64,000 bases of DNA from Fen-671 sp963794745 (GCA_963794745.1 CAWCEZ010000010.1:868001-932000), one strand, 5' to 3'. Numbered from the stretch's first letter, positions 1 to 8,706 are shown. The notes: generated from the letters alone by a model not told the origin. Numbers and translations are program-made.

Positions 1-1
1 A

Positions 2-184
2 GACCGGCTCATGCAGAACAGGACTGGCTTCGTCGTTGCCCACCGCTTGAGCACGGTCCGCAATGCCGACTTGATCGTCGTGCTCGAGGCGGGCCATCTG
101 GCCGAGAAGGGTACGCACGAGGAGCTGGTAGAGCGTCGTGGCATCTACTACTACCTGTACAGCCAGCAGGCGCTTGGCCTGTGA
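2..184 (+). CDS. ABC exporter ATP-binding domain, C-terminal 60 aa only (5' partial)
   Basis: The gene is cut by the left edge of the window. The surviving 60 residues hold the H-loop region (VAHRLSTVRNAD) and the usual tail of MsbA/ABCB-type exporters (VLEAGHLAEKGTHEEL), ending in a TGA. In this family the ATPase sits at the C-terminus after a six-helix membrane domain, and ATP hydrolysis drives export of lipids, drugs or peptides. The membrane half is outside the window, so the substrate and any N-terminal peptidase domain cannot be judged. The next gene is a small peptide with a double-glycine-like leader, which would fit a peptide exporter; that link is inference from adjacency. Confidence 0.85.
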   Translation, partial: DRLMQNRTGFVVAHRLSTVRNADLIVVLEAGHLAEKGTHEELVERRGIYYYLYSQQALGL

Positions 185-379
185 GCCGGCCATGGGCGGC
201 TCGTCGCCGGCCAGACGAGGGAACGTCCCCCCGGCCCCTACCCCATTTGAGCAGCGACGCGGCGGCCGGTGAGTACAATTACCCACCTTCTCCCGGGCCA
301 TGGGGCGCACTAGCGGGTATAGCCTTTCAGCGAGGGCCAAGGTCCGCACCGGACCAGGCTTTCGGAAAGGAGGCCCGCA

Positions 380-544
380 ATGGGTCAGCAACCCGAGGAC
401 AGGCTAGACGAGGACATGGAGATCGATTCGGACACCGCCGAAAACGTCAGTGGCGGCCTATTTCATCTGGAAGTATCGAAGCTGGAAGACAGTCACAAAC
501 ACCCGCTCCACCACCTCGACCCGGAATTCGAAGTACGCCAATAG
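380..544 (+). CDS. 54-aa peptide with double-glycine-type leader (candidate exported/RiPP-like peptide)
   Basis: A short ATG ORF is preceded by a strong Shine-Dalgarno sequence (AAAGGAGG, 366-373) six bases before the start. The product has an acidic leader ending in DSDTAENVSGG (residues 16-26), which resembles double-glycine leaders cleaved by exporter peptidases. A 28-residue remainder follows, rich in His and Glu and without Cys or Thr. That core argues against a lanthipeptide. The gene lies 195 bp after an ABC exporter ATPase and is followed by a hairpin, so it looks like a complete small transcription unit. I do not recognise the family. The function as an exported peptide or signal is inferred from the leader and the neighbour. 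Confidence 0.55.
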   Translation: MGQQPEDRLDEDMEIDSDTAENVSGGLFHLEVSKLEDSHKHPLHHLDPEFEVRQ

Positions 545-560
545 CTTGCCAATTGGGTTA

Positions 561-592
561 GCCCCGGCCCGCTATGGCGATTGGGTCGGGGC
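561..592. terminator. Hairpin between convergent genes
   Basis: Arms 561-570 and 583-592 pair at 9 of 10 positions around a 12-nt loop. The hairpin lies 16 bp after the small peptide gene and just beyond the stop of the minus-strand CoA-binding gene, so it can serve both. There is no clear T run, which is common in GC-rich actinomycetes. Confidence 0.45.
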
Positions 593-595
593 CCG

Positions 596-1078
596 TTATT
601 GGAGGCCGGACCGCACGGACGTGATCCTTTGCGTATTGAAACCGAGCCAGTGCATCCGCCCGACGTAGCGGGCGTGCTCGACCTTGATGCAGCGGTCCAT
701 GACCACAGACAGGCCGCCGTCTTCTGCGATCTTCGCTCCCTCTTCGTTTATGACGCCGAACTGGCACCAGAGGGCATGGGCGCGGACGGCGACGGCGTCC
801 CGGGCGATCCCGGGAAGAGCGTCGGGGGCCCGGAAGACGTTCACGATGTCAATGGGCACGGGCACGTCTTGTAGTTTCGGGTAGCACGTCTCGCCGAGGA
901 CCGTAGTTTCGCGTGGGTTCACGGGGATCACACGATAACCGTGCCGTTTGAGGTAGTAACCGACGAAGTGACTCGGGCGTAGCTCGTTGCTCGACAACCC
1001 CACGATGGCGATCGTCTTCGAAGTGTGGAGCAGGCGTTGGATAGTCAGCGGGCTCTGGTAGCGGGCTAAGTCGGTCAC
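596..1078 (-). CDS. CoA-binding domain protein (YccU-like)
   Basis: The 160-aa product is a stand-alone CoA-binding Rossmann domain of the YccU type. It has the dinucleotide-type loop IAIVGLSSN, then a GYRVIPVNP strand, FRAPDALPGIA, and the conserved segment ALWCQFGVINEE followed by VVMDRC. The start is GTG at 1078, overlapping the metY stop as GTGA; a longer ORF with an upstream ATG exists but would run into metY. The overlap makes it the third gene of the metX-metY operon. Family members bind CoA, but their physiological role is largely unknown. A link to acyl-homoserine chemistry is suggested only by the operon. Confidence 0.85.
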   Translation of the reverse strand: MTDLARYQSPLTIQRLLHTSKTIAIVGLSSNELRPSHFVGYYLKRHGYRVIPVNPRETTVLGETCYPKLQDVPVPIDIVNVFRAPDALPGIARDAVAVRAHALWCQFGVINEEGAKIAEDGGLSVVMDRCIKVEHARYVGRMHWLGFNTQRITSVRSGLQ

Positions 1079-2436
1079 GTCGTGGCTGCCCCAGCAACAT
1101 TTTCGGCCACGCGCTTGAGGCCCTGCTCGAGGTCCCACGTCAGGTCGTCCACCGACTCGGTACCGACCGAGAGCCGTACTGTGCCGGGCCGAACGCCAGC
1201 CGCGAGCAGTTCATCGTCGTTGAGCTGGCGGTGTGTCGTGCTGGCGGGATGGATGACAAGGCTCTTGGCGTCGCCGACATTTGCTAAATGCGACCAAAGT
1301 GTGAGGCCACGGATGAGTTCTTGGCCGCCCGCCCGGCCTCCGGCGCAGTCGAAGGAGAACACCGAACCTGGGCCAAGGGGCAGGTATTTTTCCACGAGAG
1401 GTTGGTACTTGCTCGTGGAGAGCCCTGGGTAGGTGACCTTCGAAGCCAGCTCGTGACTGTCGAGGAACCTAGCTACGGCGCCCGCGTTTTGGACGTGCCG
1501 TTGCATCCGGAGCGACAATGTCTCGAGGCCCTGCAAGAAAAGGAAGGCGTTGAACGGGGAGAGCGCGGCCCCGAGGTCGCGCAAGGTTTCGGCTCGCAGT
1601 TTCATTAGATATCCATAGGTCCCGAACGTCTCGTGGAACATCAAGCCGTGATAGGCCGGCGACGCCCCGGCGACGACGGGGAAGCGCCCGTTGGACCAAT
1701 CGAAAGTTCCAGAATCGACGACGATGCCACCGATGCTCGTCCCGTGCCCTCCGATAAACTTGGTTGCCGAATGGACGACAATGTCGGCACCCCATTCGAT
1801 CGGGCGGCAAAGGTATGGCGTCGCGAACGTATTGTCCACTAGCAGCGGCAGGTCGTGCTCGTGGGCGATCGACGACACGGCCTCGATGTCAAGAACGTTG
1901 CCGCCCGGGTTGCCGATCGTTTCCGCAAAGAAAGCCTTGGTGCCCGGTCGGACGGCTTGCCGCCAGGCGTCGGCGTCGTCAGGGTTGACCCATGTCAGCT
2001 CAACGCTCATTTTCCCGAGGAAATGTTTGAACTGGTTGACGGTCCCGCCGTACAACGCCGATGACGCCACGATGTGGTCCCCGGTTTGCAGCAGCGTGAA
2101 AAGCGCAGCAGCCTGTGCCGCGATCCCGCTCGCGAACGCTACGGCACCAGAGCCTCCCTCGAGGTTCGCCACACGCTCCTCGAAAACTGCGACGGTCGGG
2201 TTCATGATCCGGGAGTAGGTGTTCCCATACTCCTGCAGGTTGAAATACGCCGCGGCCGATTCTGGGTCCTCGAAAACGTAGCTCGCGGTTTGGAATATCG
2301 GCACCGCACGAGCTCCCGTGTTGGGGTCGGGCCGCTGGCCGGCGTGCAGCTGGCGCGTGTCGAATCCGAACGCGCGGTCCTCCTCGACTTCGGGGAAGGG
2401 CCCAGTAGCCGGCTTTGGGTTCTTCGGCTCTGTCAT
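1075..2436 (-). CDS. metY: O-acetylhomoserine sulfhydrylase (aminocarboxypropyltransferase)
   Basis: A 453-aa PLP enzyme of the Cys/Met metabolism family, near the usual length for MetY. The PLP lysine lies in VHSATKFIGGHG, and the cofactor-binding stretches FASGIAAQAA and DNTFATPYLC are present. It converts O-acetylhomoserine plus sulfide to homocysteine, giving direct sulfhydrylation into methionine. The ATG overlaps the metX stop by 4 nt (ATGA), so the two enzymes that make and use O-acetylhomoserine are translationally coupled. The closest alternative is a cystathionine gamma-synthase, but the length, the N-terminal FDTRQLHAGQ and the metX pairing favour MetY. Confidence 0.93.
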   Translation of the reverse strand: MTEPKNPKPATGPFPEVEEDRAFGFDTRQLHAGQRPDPNTGARAVPIFQTASYVFEDPESAAAYFNLQEYGNTYSRIMNPTVAVFEERVANLEGGSGAVAFASGIAAQAAALFTLLQTGDHIVASSALYGGTVNQFKHFLGKMSVELTWVNPDDADAWRQAVRPGTKAFFAETIGNPGGNVLDIEAVSSIAHEHDLPLLVDNTFATPYLCRPIEWGADIVVHSATKFIGGHGTSIGGIVVDSGTFDWSNGRFPVVAGASPAYHGLMFHETFGTYGYLMKLRAETLRDLGAALSPFNAFLFLQGLETLSLRMQRHVQNAGAVARFLDSHELASKVTYPGLSTSKYQPLVEKYLPLGPGSVFSFDCAGGRAGGQELIRGLTLWSHLANVGDAKSLVIHPASTTHRQLNDDELLAAGVRPGTVRLSVGTESVDDLTWDLEQGLKRVAENVAGAATT

Positions 2437-3656
2437 TCGTCGCCTCCGTTGTCAGCCAGGAAGCGACTGATGTACGGCGTTTGTTGAGCTTCTTCGAGCA
2501 AGAAACAGTCGTGGCCGTAGGGCGCTTCGATCACATGGCACTCGACCGGCTTGCCCAGCGCTAGAAGGGCTTTTTCTATATCTCGGGACGCCGCCGGCGG
2601 GTAGAGCCAGTCGGAGCTGAACGCGATCAGCAGCGCCCGGGCTGAGACCCCTTCGAGCGCCCGCGTCAACGACCCGGCCCCGTGCTGGCGGGCGAGGTCG
2701 AAATACGTCAAGGCACGTGATGTGTAGAGATATGTATTGGCGTCGAAACGCCTGACGAACGATTCGGCCTGATGCTCCAGATAGCTCTCGATCTCGAACT
2801 CAGGCTGGGTGAGCGTGAAGCGAATATCGTCAGCGAACTGCAGACGGCGGCCGAACTTGTCGTCCAGCGCCTCTGCCGAGAGGTACGTCATGTGGCCGAC
2901 CATCCGAGCCAGCCCCATTCCGGCGTCGGGGGCGTGGCCTGTGCCGTAATAGTGGCCACCTTGCCAGCCGGGGTCGCGCATGATCGCGTCGCGGGCGATC
3001 GCGTTCCAGGCCAACCCCTGAGGGTGCAAGGCATGGGTGCTGGCGATCGCCACGACGGCGCCTACTTGCTCGGGGAACAGGACCGCCCATTCCAGCGCCT
3101 GCATCCCGCCGAGGGAACCGCCCGCTACCGCAGCGAGCCGGTCGATACCGAGCTCGCTGAGCAGGGCGCGCTCGGTTCGCACCATGTCCGCCACCGTGAT
3201 CACGGGGAACTCCGTGCCGTACGGCTTGCCGGTAGCCGGGTCGAGCGAAGACGGCCCAGTGGTGCCGCGGCAGCCGCCGAGCAGATTGGTGCAGACTACA
3301 AAGAAGCGGGCGGTGTCGAAGGCCTTGCCGGGGCCGATCATGCCGTCCCACCAGCCAAGGGCCTTTGCCGCCCGACCGTCGCGCTCCTCGGCCGCGAACC
3401 CGTCCCTTGTGCCTTCCTCGGGCGGTCTTGTTGCAATGCCGGCAGCGTGGGCATCGCCACTCAGCGCGTGGCAAACCAAGATGACGTTGTCGCGCTGCTG
3501 GTTGAGGGTGCCGTAGGTCTCGTACGCCACACGGACTGGCTGTAGCTCCCGCCCGCAATCGAGGCGCACGGGCCGCGGCAGGTCCAGGTAATGGGCCTCC
3601 ACGACACCGACAGATCCCGCCACCTCTTTGGCGGCTGCCGCTATGGGTGCGACCAT
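2433..3656 (-). CDS. metX: Homoserine O-acetyltransferase
   Basis: An alpha/beta-hydrolase-fold acyltransferase. The nucleophile elbow is GGSLGGMQALEW, the Asp of the triad is in FSSDWLYPP and the His in YGHDCFLLE near the C-terminus. The early signature VAYETYGTLN and the segment NLLGGCRGTTGPSS are typical of MetX. It acetylates homoserine, committing carbon to methionine, and the product feeds MetY encoded just downstream with a 4-nt overlap. I chose the ATG at 3656 because GGAGGAGG lies just upstream; a GTG at 3683 would add nine residues with a weaker site. Substrate preference for acetyl rather than succinyl is inferred from family and context. Confidence 0.92.
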   Translation of the reverse strand: MVAPIAAAAKEVAGSVGVVEAHYLDLPRPVRLDCGRELQPVRVAYETYGTLNQQRDNVILVCHALSGDAHAAGIATRPPEEGTRDGFAAEERDGRAAKALGWWDGMIGPGKAFDTARFFVVCTNLLGGCRGTTGPSSLDPATGKPYGTEFPVITVADMVRTERALLSELGIDRLAAVAGGSLGGMQALEWAVLFPEQVGAVVAIASTHALHPQGLAWNAIARDAIMRDPGWQGGHYYGTGHAPDAGMGLARMVGHMTYLSAEALDDKFGRRLQFADDIRFTLTQPEFEIESYLEHQAESFVRRFDANTYLYTSRALTYFDLARQHGAGSLTRALEGVSARALLIAFSSDWLYPPAASRDIEKALLALGKPVECHVIEAPYGHDCFLLEEAQQTPYISRFLADNGGDE

Positions 3657-3739
3657 GGCCTCCTCCACCCGGCCTACCTTCACCTACTTGGGTTTGCCCG
3701 GGCCATTCGTGCCCGGCCTATTTCCACCCGGCGCGAAGT

Positions 3740-3749
3740 ACTGTACAGT
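3740..3749. promoter_or_regulatory. 10-bp palindrome in metX/osmC divergent region (possible operator)
   Basis: ACTGTACAGT is a perfect palindrome in the 162-bp gap between the divergent metX operon and the osmC-like gene. Its place about 70-80 bp from both starts fits an operator, but a 10-bp palindrome can occur by chance and no second copy was seen nearby. Confidence 0.25.
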
Positions 3750-3818
3750 CTCGCCATGGAAGCGCTAGATACGCCGTCCATTTTTGGCACTTGGCATCTG
3801 GCAAAGTAGAGGGAGGGC

Positions 3819-4376
3819 ATGACTGACATGACCACGGTAACCAACGGAGTCAATGTGCAGGCGTTGCTCGACGCCCGCGAGGTGTTGAAGGGGGCGCCGG
3901 AGGCCGCACAGTTCACTTGGAAGGCTCAGTCCAAGTGGCAGAACGGCGTCCATAGCGAGACGAAGATCCAAAACTTCTTTGGTCTCGGGGCGGAGCAGAG
4001 CCACAAGACCGAGGCGGTGTTCGACGCTGACCACCCGGAGGTCTTTGCCGCTGAGGACAACGGGATCACCCCGATCGAGTACCTCCTCGTCGGGCTCGCC
4101 AGCTGCCTGACCGCAGGGGTCGCCTCGGTTGCCCAAAACCGTGGGATCCAGCTGCGCTCAGTCGAGGCGACTGTAGAGGGGAACCATGACATCCGCGGGA
4201 TCCTCGGTGTCGACAGCGACGTCCGCAACGGGTTCAACGATGTGAAGGTGACCTTCACGATCGACGCCGACGCCTCCAAGGAGGAGATCGAGGCCTTGGT
4301 CGCGCAGTCCCAGAAGCGCTCTGCGGTGTTCGATGCTCTGACCAACCCGACGAGCGTCACCGTCGAGGTTGCCTGA
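3819..4376 (+). CDS. OsmC/Ohr family protein
   Basis: A 185-aa protein of the OsmC fold. The conserved helix ITPIEYLLVGLASCLTAG carries the peroxidatic-type Cys96, and the C-terminal part has the SQKRSAVFDALTNPT segment where many relatives have a second Cys. Only one of the two classical redox cysteines is therefore evident. OsmC proteins reduce organic hydroperoxides in the cytoplasm, but single-Cys members are poorly characterised. AGGGAGGG lies just upstream of the start. The next gene, an FAD oxidoreductase, follows within about 12 bp and could supply reductant or share an operon; that is inference. Confidence 0.85.
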   Translation: MTDMTTVTNGVNVQALLDAREVLKGAPEAAQFTWKAQSKWQNGVHSETKIQNFFGLGAEQSHKTEAVFDADHPEVFAAEDNGITPIEYLLVGLASCLTAGVASVAQNRGIQLRSVEATVEGNHDIRGILGVDSDVRNGFNDVKVTFTIDADASKEEIEALVAQSQKRSAVFDALTNPTSVTVEVA

Positions 4377-4387
4377 GAGGTCGGGCC

Positions 4388-5635
4388 ATCGAACGTACCG
4401 CCGCTGTCGTCGTCGGTGCGGGCCATGCTGGGCTCGCCGCGAGCTATGTCCTGAGCGAGCGGTCGCTCGACCATGTCGTGCTTGAGCGCGGGGAAATCGC
4501 GAATTCGTGGCGAACTGAACGCTGGGACTCATTAAGGCTTCTTACTCCCAACTGGCAGAGCAGGCTGCCAGGCCACCGTTACGAAGGTCCCGATCCTGAC
4601 GGCTACATGGCGATGGGGGAGGTCGTCGAGTTCATCGAGACGTTTGCCAAGGTGACCGGCGCTCCCGTGCTCACCGACGCAAACGTCACAAAGCTGCAGC
4701 CCCTAGACGGCGGTTACCAAGTTATGTCGAGCCGCGGCGAGTTCCGCTGCCGGGCGGTAATAATCGCCAGTGGCGCCTGCAACCGAGCGGTGGTGCCGTC
4801 GTTCGCCAAAGCGGTCCCGGCTTCGATCGAGCAATTGACACCGTTCGAGTACCGCAACCCGGGGCACTTGGCGCAGGGAGGTGTGCTTGTCGTGGGAGCG
4901 TCCGCCACCGGCGTGCAGCTGGCGGCGGAGCTGGCCCGCTCGGGGCGCCCGGTGACCCTCTCGGTAGGCGAGCATGTGCGGTTACCCCGCACCTACCGTG
5001 GGCGTGACGTCCTGTGGTGGATGGCCTCTTCGGGGCTTTGGGACCAGCGCTACGACGAGATCGACGACCTGACCCGAGCCAGACGGCTTCCTTCGCCGCA
5101 GCTCGTCGGCACACCTGAGCGGGCCACGCTCGACCTGAACAAGCTGTCTGCCATGGGCGTCGAGCTCGTCGGGCGCTGGGCGGACGTGCGTGATGGCCGT
5201 GCCCTTTTCTCGGGCGGCCTACGCAACATGTTCACCCTCGCGGACCTGAAGATGGGCCGCCTGCTCGGCACTTTCGACACATGGGCAGGCGACGCCGGGC
5301 GCGAGGCCGAGGTGGGTGCTCCGGAGCGTTTCGAGCCGACAAGCGTGCCACAGAGCGCGCGCTTGCAGCTTGACCTGCGCAACGGCGAGATCCGCACGAT
5401 CGTGTGGGCGACGGGGTTCCGGCCCAATTACCAGTGGCTCGACGTGCCGGTGCTCGACCCCAAAGGCCAGCTCCGTCACGAGGGTGGTGTGGTCGACATG
5501 CCAGGGCTGTACGCGCTGGGACTGCCCGTGCTGCGCCGGCGCAAGTCCACTTTCATCCACGGGATCGAGGACGACGCTCGTGAGGTCGTCGGTCACCTAG
5601 CCGGATATCTGGGCGCGGGCCGACGGGCGAGCTGA
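4388..5635 (+). CDS. FAD-dependent oxidoreductase (flavoprotein monooxygenase-like), non-canonical start
   Basis: The protein has two Rossmann loops. The FAD loop VVVGAGHAGLAASY begins near residue 6 and the NAD(P)H loop VLVVGASATGVQLA lies about 160 residues later. An IVWATGFRPNYQWL segment (ATG motif) and a C-terminal GIEDDAREVV follow. This is the layout of the CzcO/flavin monooxygenase-like group. No ATG, GTG or TTG precedes the FAD loop in frame: the first GTG is at 4478, after the loop. I place the start at ATC 4388, which has GAGAGG seven bases upstream. A CTG at 4373 overlapping the osmC stop, or a lost base, are alternatives. The substrate is unknown. Confidence 0.8.
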   Translation: MERTAAVVVGAGHAGLAASYVLSERSLDHVVLERGEIANSWRTERWDSLRLLTPNWQSRLPGHRYEGPDPDGYMAMGEVVEFIETFAKVTGAPVLTDANVTKLQPLDGGYQVMSSRGEFRCRAVIIASGACNRAVVPSFAKAVPASIEQLTPFEYRNPGHLAQGGVLVVGASATGVQLAAELARSGRPVTLSVGEHVRLPRTYRGRDVLWWMASSGLWDQRYDEIDDLTRARRLPSPQLVGTPERATLDLNKLSAMGVELVGRWADVRDGRALFSGGLRNMFTLADLKMGRLLGTFDTWAGDAGREAEVGAPERFEPTSVPQSARLQLDLRNGEIRTIVWATGFRPNYQWLDVPVLDPKGQLRHEGGVVDMPGLYALGLPVLRRRKSTFIHGIEDDAREVVGHLAGYLGAGRRAS

Positions 5636-5662
5636 CAGTCACACGCGGGCCGCGCCTAGGGC

Positions 5663-8035
5663 TCAGTTTTCGCCGGGGTTCCCCGTCCCGCTCTCCATGT
5701 CCGGGTTGGCGAGGATCTCGTAGTCCGGGTTGAGGATGGCCAGTGTGCCTCGCCTGTCGCCGACCATGCCCTCGCCGACCAACTGGGCGCCGGTGCGGAT
5801 ACCCGGGACCTCTCGCCGACCTAGGAAGACGATTGTTATTTCGCCCCCGCTCGCATCTGTGAGGGTGCATTCCAGGCTGGGCACGTCCCCCCAGGGTTGG
5901 ATGCGCACAGACCGCACTCGTCCCGCCACCTTGCCCCGCTGGCGGTAGCGCAGGTTTGAGATGGGGGTAGCTCCCGGAACGGTGGCGTACCGGTGCCGAC
6001 CCCGCGTGGGCCTGGCGGCCTTCTTGTCAGCGCCGGGGTGCATCAGGTCCACTGGACGTGCTCGTTTGTCGTGAGCTAGGTCGCCCACATTGAACGGGAC
6101 CAGGGTGGCGTTGACATGGGGGACATGGCTCAGCACCCGGACCAATCGGTCACCGTTCTTGCCGTGGAGCAACACCGCCCAGTTGCGCCGGTAGCTGCGC
6201 GTAGGGATCAGCACGCTGACTTCGGTCTCACCGCCGGCCGCCGCTTTTGTTGCCATTTCGAGCGCGGCTCGTCCCATGCGGCGGTCCGCCACCTCGACGA
6301 CCTCGAGAGGTAGGCGCGACAGCCCGAGGTCGCGCCACCTGCGGATGACGGCTTCTGCGCGGAGGTTGTCGATGTTGAAATGAACCGCGTAGAGCTCATC
6401 TGGGGTCAGGCTCCGGGCGTACTGGATGGCGCGGGCGGTGGCCAAGTCGATCCTGTCGACGAGCACGATGGCGGTGTGCCGGCGAAGGACAGGCGCTTCG
6501 CACGCTTGTAGGGCGACGCCCTCGTCCAGCACGGCATCCTCGGCGCGGTACTCGGCATTCGTTTTCATCAGCCCGTAGATCAGGACAGGCATCACGACAA
6601 CGACGATCCATGCCCCACGGGTGAACTCTGTCAGGGCGAAGATCAGTACGACGAGGGCGCAGACCACCGCGGCGGTGCCGTTGATGAACAAGCTGCGACG
6701 CCATCCCGGTTCACGGTGCGTCAGGTGGTGGCGGAACATGCCCGCCCCGGCCATGGTGAACCCCGTGAACACTCCTATGGCGTACATCGGGATGAGCGAC
6801 GAGACGCGCGCCCTGGTGGCGATCAGGAGAGCGATGGAGGCTACGGCCAGGACGATTATCCCGTTCGAAAACACCAGCCGATGACCTCTTACAGTCAGCG
6901 GGCGGGGCAGGAACGAGTCCTCGGCGACGAAGCTGACGAGGAAGGGGAAGCCGGTGAAACTGGTGTTGGCGGCCAGGATCAGGATGATCGCAGTGGCCGT
7001 CTGGAGGCACCCATAAAGCACAGACCCGAGCGCCCCGCTCCCGTAGACGAGGCGCCCGAGCTCGGACACCACGGTGGGGGTACCGGAGCTGAAAGGTCGA
7101 GCGTGTGCGAGCGCGGCCAGCACCGAGACGCCCAGGAACATCGACCCCAGGATCGTGCTCATGATCACCAGGGTCGTGCGAGCGTTCGCTGCCTGGGGGG
7201 CACGGAAGATGCTCACGCCGTTCGAGATGGCCTCGGTACCCGTCATCGCGGAGCCGCCATTGGCGAAGGCGCGAGCTGCATAAAACAGCGAGACACCTAG
7301 TAGCAGACCGCCGCTCTCGTGGCCGAGGTGCAGCTGTCCCGTCGCCGCCGGCACGTGGCCGAGATGCCCTAGCGCAGCCTGGACCAGGCCGTAAATGATC
7401 AGCGCCGTCAAGTTGGTAATGAAAAAATAGGTCGGTACCGCGAACAGCCGCCCCGCCTCGCGGAGGCCACGCAGGTTGGCGTAGCCGATCAGCAAGACGA
7501 ACGCGATGGACAGCGGCACCGCGAAGCTCCCCAGTGCGGGTACCGCTGAGATGATCGCGTCAGTGCCGGCAGCAACCGATACTGCGACAGTGATCGTGTA
7601 GCTGATCAACAGGGCCGCCCCGGCGATCTGGGCGATGTTCGGGCCGAAGTTGTCGCGGCTGACCACGTACGACCCGCCCGCCTTCGGGTACGACTTGACG
7701 ACCTCGCGGTAGCAGACCGTGACCACAGCCAGGACGACGAGTATCGCCAGCGTGATAGGGGTGACCAGCCCAAACGCAGCCAGGCCGCCGATGGGCACCA
7801 GCACGCGCAGGATCTCCTCGGTGGCGTACGCCGACGACGACATCACGTCTGACGACAGCACGGCCAAGGCGGTGGGCTTGCTCAGGCGCTGGTTGACCAG
7901 CTGGTCACTGATCAGCGGTGGGCCGAGCAACCGTCGCTTGAGCCGGTAGGCGGTCGACTCCGGGAGCTGGGGTTTTGTCAACTGCTCGAGAGGCTGGGCC
8001 CATTCCGGTAGCGGGACCACCGGGCCATCGCCCAT
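5663..8035 (-). CDS. APC-superfamily permease with C-terminal OB-fold-like extension
   Basis: A 790-aa protein. Residues about 50-500 form a 12-helix amino acid-polyamine-organocation permease with the early signature SSDVMSSSAYATEEIL and the YPKAGGSYVVSRDNFGP loop. A soluble region follows (about 520-680, with TAIVLVDRIDLATARAIQYAR, which looks like a universal-stress-type fold). A C-terminal domain of about 90 residues (GKVAGRVRSVRIQPWGDVPS, then a GDRRGTLAILNPDYEI end) looks like an OB-fold. Actinomycetes often encode the permease and an OB-fold protein as separate neighbours, so the fusion is notable. The transported substrate cannot be told from sequence. It is encoded convergently to the FAD oxidoreductase with a 27-bp gap. 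Confidence 0.85.
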   Translation of the reverse strand: MGDGPVVPLPEWAQPLEQLTKPQLPESTAYRLKRRLLGPPLISDQLVNQRLSKPTALAVLSSDVMSSSAYATEEILRVLVPIGGLAAFGLVTPITLAILVVLAVVTVCYREVVKSYPKAGGSYVVSRDNFGPNIAQIAGAALLISYTITVAVSVAAGTDAIISAVPALGSFAVPLSIAFVLLIGYANLRGLREAGRLFAVPTYFFITNLTALIIYGLVQAALGHLGHVPAATGQLHLGHESGGLLLGVSLFYAARAFANGGSAMTGTEAISNGVSIFRAPQAANARTTLVIMSTILGSMFLGVSVLAALAHARPFSSGTPTVVSELGRLVYGSGALGSVLYGCLQTATAIILILAANTSFTGFPFLVSFVAEDSFLPRPLTVRGHRLVFSNGIIVLAVASIALLIATRARVSSLIPMYAIGVFTGFTMAGAGMFRHHLTHREPGWRRSLFINGTAAVVCALVVLIFALTEFTRGAWIVVVVMPVLIYGLMKTNAEYRAEDAVLDEGVALQACEAPVLRRHTAIVLVDRIDLATARAIQYARSLTPDELYAVHFNIDNLRAEAVIRRWRDLGLSRLPLEVVEVADRRMGRAALEMATKAAAGGETEVSVLIPTRSYRRNWAVLLHGKNGDRLVRVLSHVPHVNATLVPFNVGDLAHDKRARPVDLMHPGADKKAARPTRGRHRYATVPGATPISNLRYRQRGKVAGRVRSVRIQPWGDVPSLECTLTDASGGEITIVFLGRREVPGIRTGAQLVGEGMVGDRRGTLAILNPDYEILANPDMESGTGNPGEN

Positions 8036-8194
8036 CCGGCCAGCGGTCAGTTTCGATGGCTCTGTGATCGCTGTGCCTCCCCACGCCGACTGCCCATAGG
8101 CACCCTAACCACTCGTCGGCGCAACGTCGGGCTCGCCGGCTTGGATGGGCTTAACGGTCCCTGCTGGCTCCTAGCCACTGCCCGCACCGGGGTA

Positions 8195-8638
8195 TTAGCT
8201 GGAGCTACGAACGCGGGCGGCCGTGATCCCCGACCTGGAGATCTGGAACCCCTTGCCGCCGACTGTGCAGGTGACGCCCGCGGTTGTGGACAGGCAGCGG
8301 AAGGGTCCAGAGGCCGTCGAGTGCCCGTAGGCAAGAACCGGGGTATTGTCAGCCGGGTTCCCGAGGCATTGTTGCCCCTTGCACACTTTGAAGATGCCGG
8401 TGCGTGCGAGGACGACGGACCGAGGCGGGGAGATCGTCTGGCAGTAGACCTGGTGAAGACCGATGTAGCCGTTGTCGATCTCGCAGCTGATGTTCCCGGA
8501 CGGAGATAGGAACTCGCCGCCGTGTGCCGTCTGGGCCGGGGCAGTCACAGTCGTGGTGGCACCTGCAGTCGTCGGGGCGAGAAATGCCGAGTAGCCGAGC
8601 GTGAGCGACACGCCAAGAGCCAAAGCGGCGCGGCGCAC
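8195..8638 (-). CDS. Small secreted protein, DUF6636-like
   Basis: A 147-aa product with a Sec signal peptide (MRRAALALGVSLTLGYSAF, cleavage near AGA-TTT). The mature part begins with FLSPSGNISCEID and later has PFRCLSTTAGVTCTVGGKGF. These are the spaced cysteines and the hydrophobic FQISRSGI end that I associate with the DUF6636 family of exported actinobacterial proteins. Five cysteines are visible and some probably form disulfides outside the cell. The biochemical role is unknown. It stands alone between the permease and the diguanylate cyclase, both on the same strand but separated by more than 60 bp. Confidence 0.75.
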   Translation of the reverse strand: MRRAALALGVSLTLGYSAFLAPTTAGATTTVTAPAQTAHGGEFLSPSGNISCEIDNGYIGLHQVYCQTISPPRSVVLARTGIFKVCKGQQCLGNPADNTPVLAYGHSTASGPFRCLSTTAGVTCTVGGKGFQISRSGITAARVRSSS

Positions 8639-8706
8639 CCTTTCCCGGCCTGCGTTTGCCCGGCATGTGCCGGTCGAGATCGTTTTCGTAACCGAGAACT
8701 CTAACC

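Noticed and set aside
3657..3818. SAM riboswitch before metX
   Set aside because: The leader is short and I could not find the paired elements of a known SAM riboswitch; only a 10-bp palindrome is visible.
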